From Imperialibacter sp965651695 (GTDB lineage Bacteria; Bacteroidota; Bacteroidia; Cytophagales; Cyclobacteriaceae), in assembly GCA_965651695.1 (NCBI GenBank), contig CBFGTI010000044.1, positions 1 through 35,382 on the forward strand: 35,382 nt of DNA. Reading direction: 5' to 3'. Below the pieces are notes generated by a model, which worked only from the letters and a program-made list of their open reading frames with translations, was not told where the DNA came from and did not search any database. Shown piece by piece: positions 32,361 through 35,382 of the stretch; position 1 is the first letter of the stretch, and the number at the start of each line of letters is the position of its first letter. The position numbers and the translations under genes were made by a program.

Positions 32361-33458
32361 ATGATTGGCTATCGTTTTACAGACTACATCCCTCCAAAGG
32401 AGCAGCAAAACTCTGAATTTGAGAACCTGCTCACGATTTTCCTTCAGCTACTGGTAATTACCTCCGGCGATGTTGCCGAGGCGCTAAGCTGGCTTACCAA
32501 TCTGGATAAGCAGTACAGCATGACCACGCCCAATTATGGTATCGGAAACTTTATAGAGGAATTGAAGGAGAAGGGGTACATTTCAGATAAGACGCCCGAC
32601 GGGGAGTTTAAACTTACGGCCAAAAGCGAGATGTCTATTCGCAGAAGTGCACTTGACGAGATATTTGGGAAACTGAAAAAATCGGGTAAAGGCAGCCACC
32701 CCACGCCGCTGCCCGGGCAGGGCGAAGAGCCGGGTACCGACAGGAGGGAGTTCCAGTTTGGTGATACGCTCGAGCAGATTTCGCTTACTGACTCGCTGAA
32801 GAACGCTCAGATTAACCATGGGTTCGCGGACTTTACCATGACTGAGGATGACCTGGAGATTATTGAGACGGAATATAAAACACAGACGAGCACTGTGTTG
32901 ATGATAGACATTAGCCACTCGATGATATTGTACGGTGAGGATCGGATTACGCCCGCCAAAAAAGTGGCCATGGCGCTATCGGAGTTGATCATGCGCAAGT
33001 ATAAAAAAGACACGCTGGACGTGCTTGTGTTTGGAAACGACGCATGGCAGATCGACATTAAAGACTTGCCTTATTTGAATGTGGGCCCGTACCATACCAA
33101 TACGGTGGCTGGGCTTGAGCTGGCCATGGACTTGCTTAGAAGACGCAAGAATAAGAACAAGCAAATATTTATGATTACCGACGGCAAGCCCACGTGCATC
33201 AAACAGGGAATTAAATACTACAAGAACAGCTTTGGCCTTGATCCGAAGATTTTGAACAAAACCCTGGATCTGGCCGCACAGTGCCGGAAGCTGGGTATTC
33301 CGATTACCACTTTTATGATAGCTTCCGACCCGTATTTGAAGCAGTTTGTGCGGGAGTTTACCCAGGTAAACAATGGCAATGCCTACTACAGCAGCCTGAA
33401 AGGGCTGGGGGAGCTGATTTTTGAAGACTACAAGCGGAATAAGAAGAAACGTTTTTAA
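32361..33458 (+). CDS. VWA domain protein, chelatase/CoxE-like partner of the AAA+ ATPase
   Basis: 365 residues. The N-terminal half is helical (about 1-115) with a hydrophilic Pro/Gly linker (SGKGSHPTPLPGQGEEPG). The C-terminal half is a von Willebrand factor A domain with an intact MIDAS: MIDISHS (Asp183, Ser185, Ser187), a Thr/Asn-containing loop (GPYHTNTVAGLELA) and ITDG (Asp274). VWA proteins of this kind pair with MoxR or chelatase-I-type AAA+ ATPases for metal insertion or protein remodelling. The next gene, 23 bases on, is such an ATPase, so the two should work as one complex. There is no signal peptide; it is cytoplasmic. Confidence 0.88.
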   Translation: MIGYRFTDYIPPKEQQNSEFENLLTIFLQLLVITSGDVAEALSWLTNLDKQYSMTTPNYGIGNFIEELKEKGYISDKTPDGEFKLTAKSEMSIRRSALDEIFGKLKKSGKGSHPTPLPGQGEEPGTDRREFQFGDTLEQISLTDSLKNAQINHGFADFTMTEDDLEIIETEYKTQTSTVLMIDISHSMILYGEDRITPAKKVAMALSELIMRKYKKDTLDVLVFGNDAWQIDIKDLPYLNVGPYHTNTVAGLELAMDLLRRRKNKNKQIFMITDGKPTCIKQGIKYYKNSFGLDPKILNKTLDLAAQCRKLGIPITTFMIASDPYLKQFVREFTQVNNGNAYYSSLKGLGELIFEDYKRNKKKRF

Positions 33459-33481
33459 AAACCCGAAACCTAAAGAAGAGA

Positions 33482-35011
33482 ATGAACTACAGGGAAATTC
33501 CTGCCTCACAATTAATAAAGATACACACGTTGGGCGAATTGAAGGCCACAGGATATAAGCCCGAGCCAGTAAAAGACGAGCTGCGACGAAACCTGATACA
33601 CAAGCTGCAACGCAAAGAAAATGTTTTTGAGGGTATATGGGGCTATGAGCAAACGGTAATTCCCGATGTAGAGCGGGCAATATTGTCGCGCCACAACATC
33701 AACTTTTTAGGCCTGCGCGGGCAGGCGAAAACCAGGATGGCACGGCAGATGGTGGAGCTGCTGGATGAATATGTGCCGGTGGTGAAGGATTCGGAGCTTA
33801 ACGATGATCCTTTGCATCCTATATCGCGGTTTGCGCGGGACGTTGTGTGGGAACATGGCGACAAAACCGCCATTGGCTGGCTGCATAGAAACGACCGGTA
33901 TACCGAGAAACTGGCTACGCCCGACGTTACCATTGCGGACCTGATAGGAGATGTAGATCCTATAAAAGCTGCTTCTTTAAAATTGCCATATTCCGATGAG
34001 CGGGTAATTCACTATGGCCTGGTGCCGAGATCGCACCGTGGCATTTTTGTAATCAACGAGCTGCCCGATCTGCAGGCACGTATTCAGGTGGCGCTGTTTA
34101 ACATATTGCAGGAAGGGGATATTCAGATCAGAGGATTTAAGCTGAGGCTTCCGCTGGAGATTCAGTTTGTGTTTACAGCTAACCCGGAAGATTATACAAA
34201 CCGGGGAAGCATTGTAACGCCATTGAAAGACAGGATCGACAGCCAGATAATTACCCACTACCCGAAGTCGATAGAAGTGGGCCGCAAAATAACCCGGCAG
34301 GAGGCCAAAATACCTAAAGTTCAGTCGGAAATTGTGACTGCCAATGAGCTCGCCAAAGACCTGATAGAGCAGATTGCTTTTGAAGCACGGGGCAGCGAAT
34401 ATGTGGATGCGAAAAGTGGGGTGTCTGCAAGGCTTACCATTTCAGCCTACGAAAATATGTTTAGCGCTGCTGAACGCCGGTCGCTTATTAATGGAGAGAA
34501 GGCGGTAGCTATACGGATTGGAGATTTTACCGGCGTGCTGCCGTCTATTACGGGCAAGGTAGAGCTGGTGTATGAAGGCGAGCAGGAAGGGCCGGGCATT
34601 GTGGCTCAAAACCTTGTGGGAAAAGCCATACGGACGCAATTTTTGAAATACTTCCCAAACCCTGAAGAGTTGCGGAAGAAGCGAAACCTCCCCAATCCGT
34701 ACAAGGTGATAACCGACTGGTTTGGCGAGGGAAATACAGTTGATATTTTTCACGACGCGGCTGAAAAAGACTACAGAAAAACGCTGGAGGGTATTCCCGG
34801 GTTGAAGGACCTGGTGAAGCAATACCAGAAGCAGGCAGATGACAAGCAGAAGTACTTTTTTATGGAGTTTGCCCTGCATGGTTTGGCCGAATTTAGCCAG
34901 CTCTCGAAACACAACCTTAGCACAGGCACGTCTTTTAAAGATTTGCTAAGCAGCATGTTTACCATGCCCGGCCCCGGTGAGGCGGATGATGACGACGAAG
35001 ATTTTAAATGA
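33482..35011 (+). CDS. Magnesium-chelatase subunit I-like AAA+ ATPase
   Basis: 509 residues. Walker A is GLRGQAKT (residues 77-84), where the usual third Gly is Ala82. Walker B region RGIFVINELPD (186-196) has Asn-Glu in place of Asp-Glu. Sensor 1 FTANPED (231-237) and the arginine-finger-like PLKDRID (247-253) are conserved. The fold and motif spacing fit the MoxR/ChlI/sigma-54-interacting-regulator branch of AAA+ proteins. The C-terminal 150 residues form a family-specific lid and tail, ending in an acidic tail (EADDDDEDF). It follows the VWA gene by 23 bases, and the pair resembles the BchI/BchD-type or CoxD/CoxE-type motor. The substrate is unknown. Confidence 0.9.
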   Translation: MNYREIPASQLIKIHTLGELKATGYKPEPVKDELRRNLIHKLQRKENVFEGIWGYEQTVIPDVERAILSRHNINFLGLRGQAKTRMARQMVELLDEYVPVVKDSELNDDPLHPISRFARDVVWEHGDKTAIGWLHRNDRYTEKLATPDVTIADLIGDVDPIKAASLKLPYSDERVIHYGLVPRSHRGIFVINELPDLQARIQVALFNILQEGDIQIRGFKLRLPLEIQFVFTANPEDYTNRGSIVTPLKDRIDSQIITHYPKSIEVGRKITRQEAKIPKVQSEIVTANELAKDLIEQIAFEARGSEYVDAKSGVSARLTISAYENMFSAAERRSLINGEKAVAIRIGDFTGVLPSITGKVELVYEGEQEGPGIVAQNLVGKAIRTQFLKYFPNPEELRKKRNLPNPYKVITDWFGEGNTVDIFHDAAEKDYRKTLEGIPGLKDLVKQYQKQADDKQKYFFMEFALHGLAEFSQLSKHNLSTGTSFKDLLSSMFTMPGPGEADDDDEDFK

Positions 35012-35113
35012 TTTTTTTTGAACCGGCAGCAATATAAATATAAATAGCCGGCCAAATTTCCGGGCTCAACCCGTTGTTCGTTATCCTTATCAGACCTTAA
35101 AAGTTGGCATACT

Positions 35114-35382
35114 TTGTCAGTAACAATTCAGGACATCAAAAGGCTTGTGCGGTTGGGAGAAAACCAGCAGGTAGAATTTAAGCGAAAGGTGGCTCACCCC
35201 GACAAGATAGTGCGGGAGATAGTTGCCTTTGCCAATACCGACGGTGGCTATTTGCTGGTGGGCATTGGCGACGACGGCTCCATACCGGGGTTGAAGTACG
35301 CCGACGAGCATGACTATGTGTTGAAAAAGGCAATAAACGAACTGTGTAAGCCTGCCATTGACTACAAATCCGAGATAGTGCC
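35114..35382 (+). CDS. AlbA-domain (Schlafen AlbA_2-like) ATP-binding protein, 3' end outside window
   Basis: A partial coding region of about 90 residues open to the window edge. The start taken is TTG at 35114; no in-frame ATG is found between the stop at 35045-35047 and the conserved part, so the start is uncertain. The motif order is typical of the AlbA_2 domain: LVRLGENQQVEFKRKV, then IVREIVAFANTDGGYLLVGIGDDG. Such domains are found in predicted transcriptional regulators and Schlafen-like RNA-binding proteins. It lies 102 bases after the AAA+ gene on the same strand. Confidence 0.85.
   Translation, partial: MSVTIQDIKRLVRLGENQQVEFKRKVAHPDKIVREIVAFANTDGGYLLVGIGDDGSIPGLKYADEHDYVLKKAINELCKPAIDYKSEIV

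Noticed and set aside
35117..35311. 64-residue minus-strand open frame at the window end
   Set aside because: It is antisense to the AlbA-domain coding frame, which carries clear conserved motifs.

Overview
The window looks like chromosome from a marine or soil Bacteroidota, most likely of the Cytophagales. The evidence is bacillithiol synthase BshA, several TAnnTTTG-type -7 promoter boxes, a lipoprotein plus outer-membrane barrel pair, Lgt with a large insertion, tandem rhomboids behind mutL, orphan histidine kinases and an FtsX/MacB-type permease without its ATPase. I found no rRNA, tRNA, CRISPR array, transposase, integrase or phage gene.

Layout. 1-1998 is the 3' part of a branching enzyme that resembles the eukaryotic type. 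2259-6193 is trkA-trkH (potassium uptake) followed by lgt. 6194-6548 is a hairpin-rich gene-free gap. 6549-9005 is a large ABC-type permease. 9203-16613 is a sensory stretch: a TPR histidine kinase, a PAS histidine kinase and a membrane PAS histidine kinase, none with a response regulator beside it. Between them lie an SRPBCC/DUF2892 protein, a DoxX-like protein, three small unannotated ORFs, and at 12295-12492 a nested inverted-repeat element. 16596-18432 is a TRAP permease pair (dctM, dctQ) on the minus strand with no binding protein nearby. 18619-21725 is a minus-strand surface operon: outer-membrane barrel, then a 779-residue repeat-rich lipoprotein, closed by a strong terminator. 22020-23054 is rlmN. 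23104-27047 is a tightly packed minus-strand operon: small membrane protein, mutL, rhomboid, rhomboid. 27179-31125 is a periplasmic GH3-like/serine-hydrolase fusion coupled to bshA. 31231-31857 is a fatty-acid 2-hydroxylase-like enzyme. 32361-35011 is a VWA protein paired with a magnesium-chelatase-like AAA+ ATPase. The last 270 bases begin an AlbA-type (Schlafen-like) protein that runs off the edge.

Most genes are housekeeping or envelope functions. The parts least explained by known families are: the 198-bp palindromic element at 12295-12492; the small ORFs at 11986-12156, 12581-12706 and 31924-32031 (the last two with palindromes at their starts, the last also with a terminator); the GH3 domain that lacks its usual catalytic signature; and the VWA/AAA+ pair.
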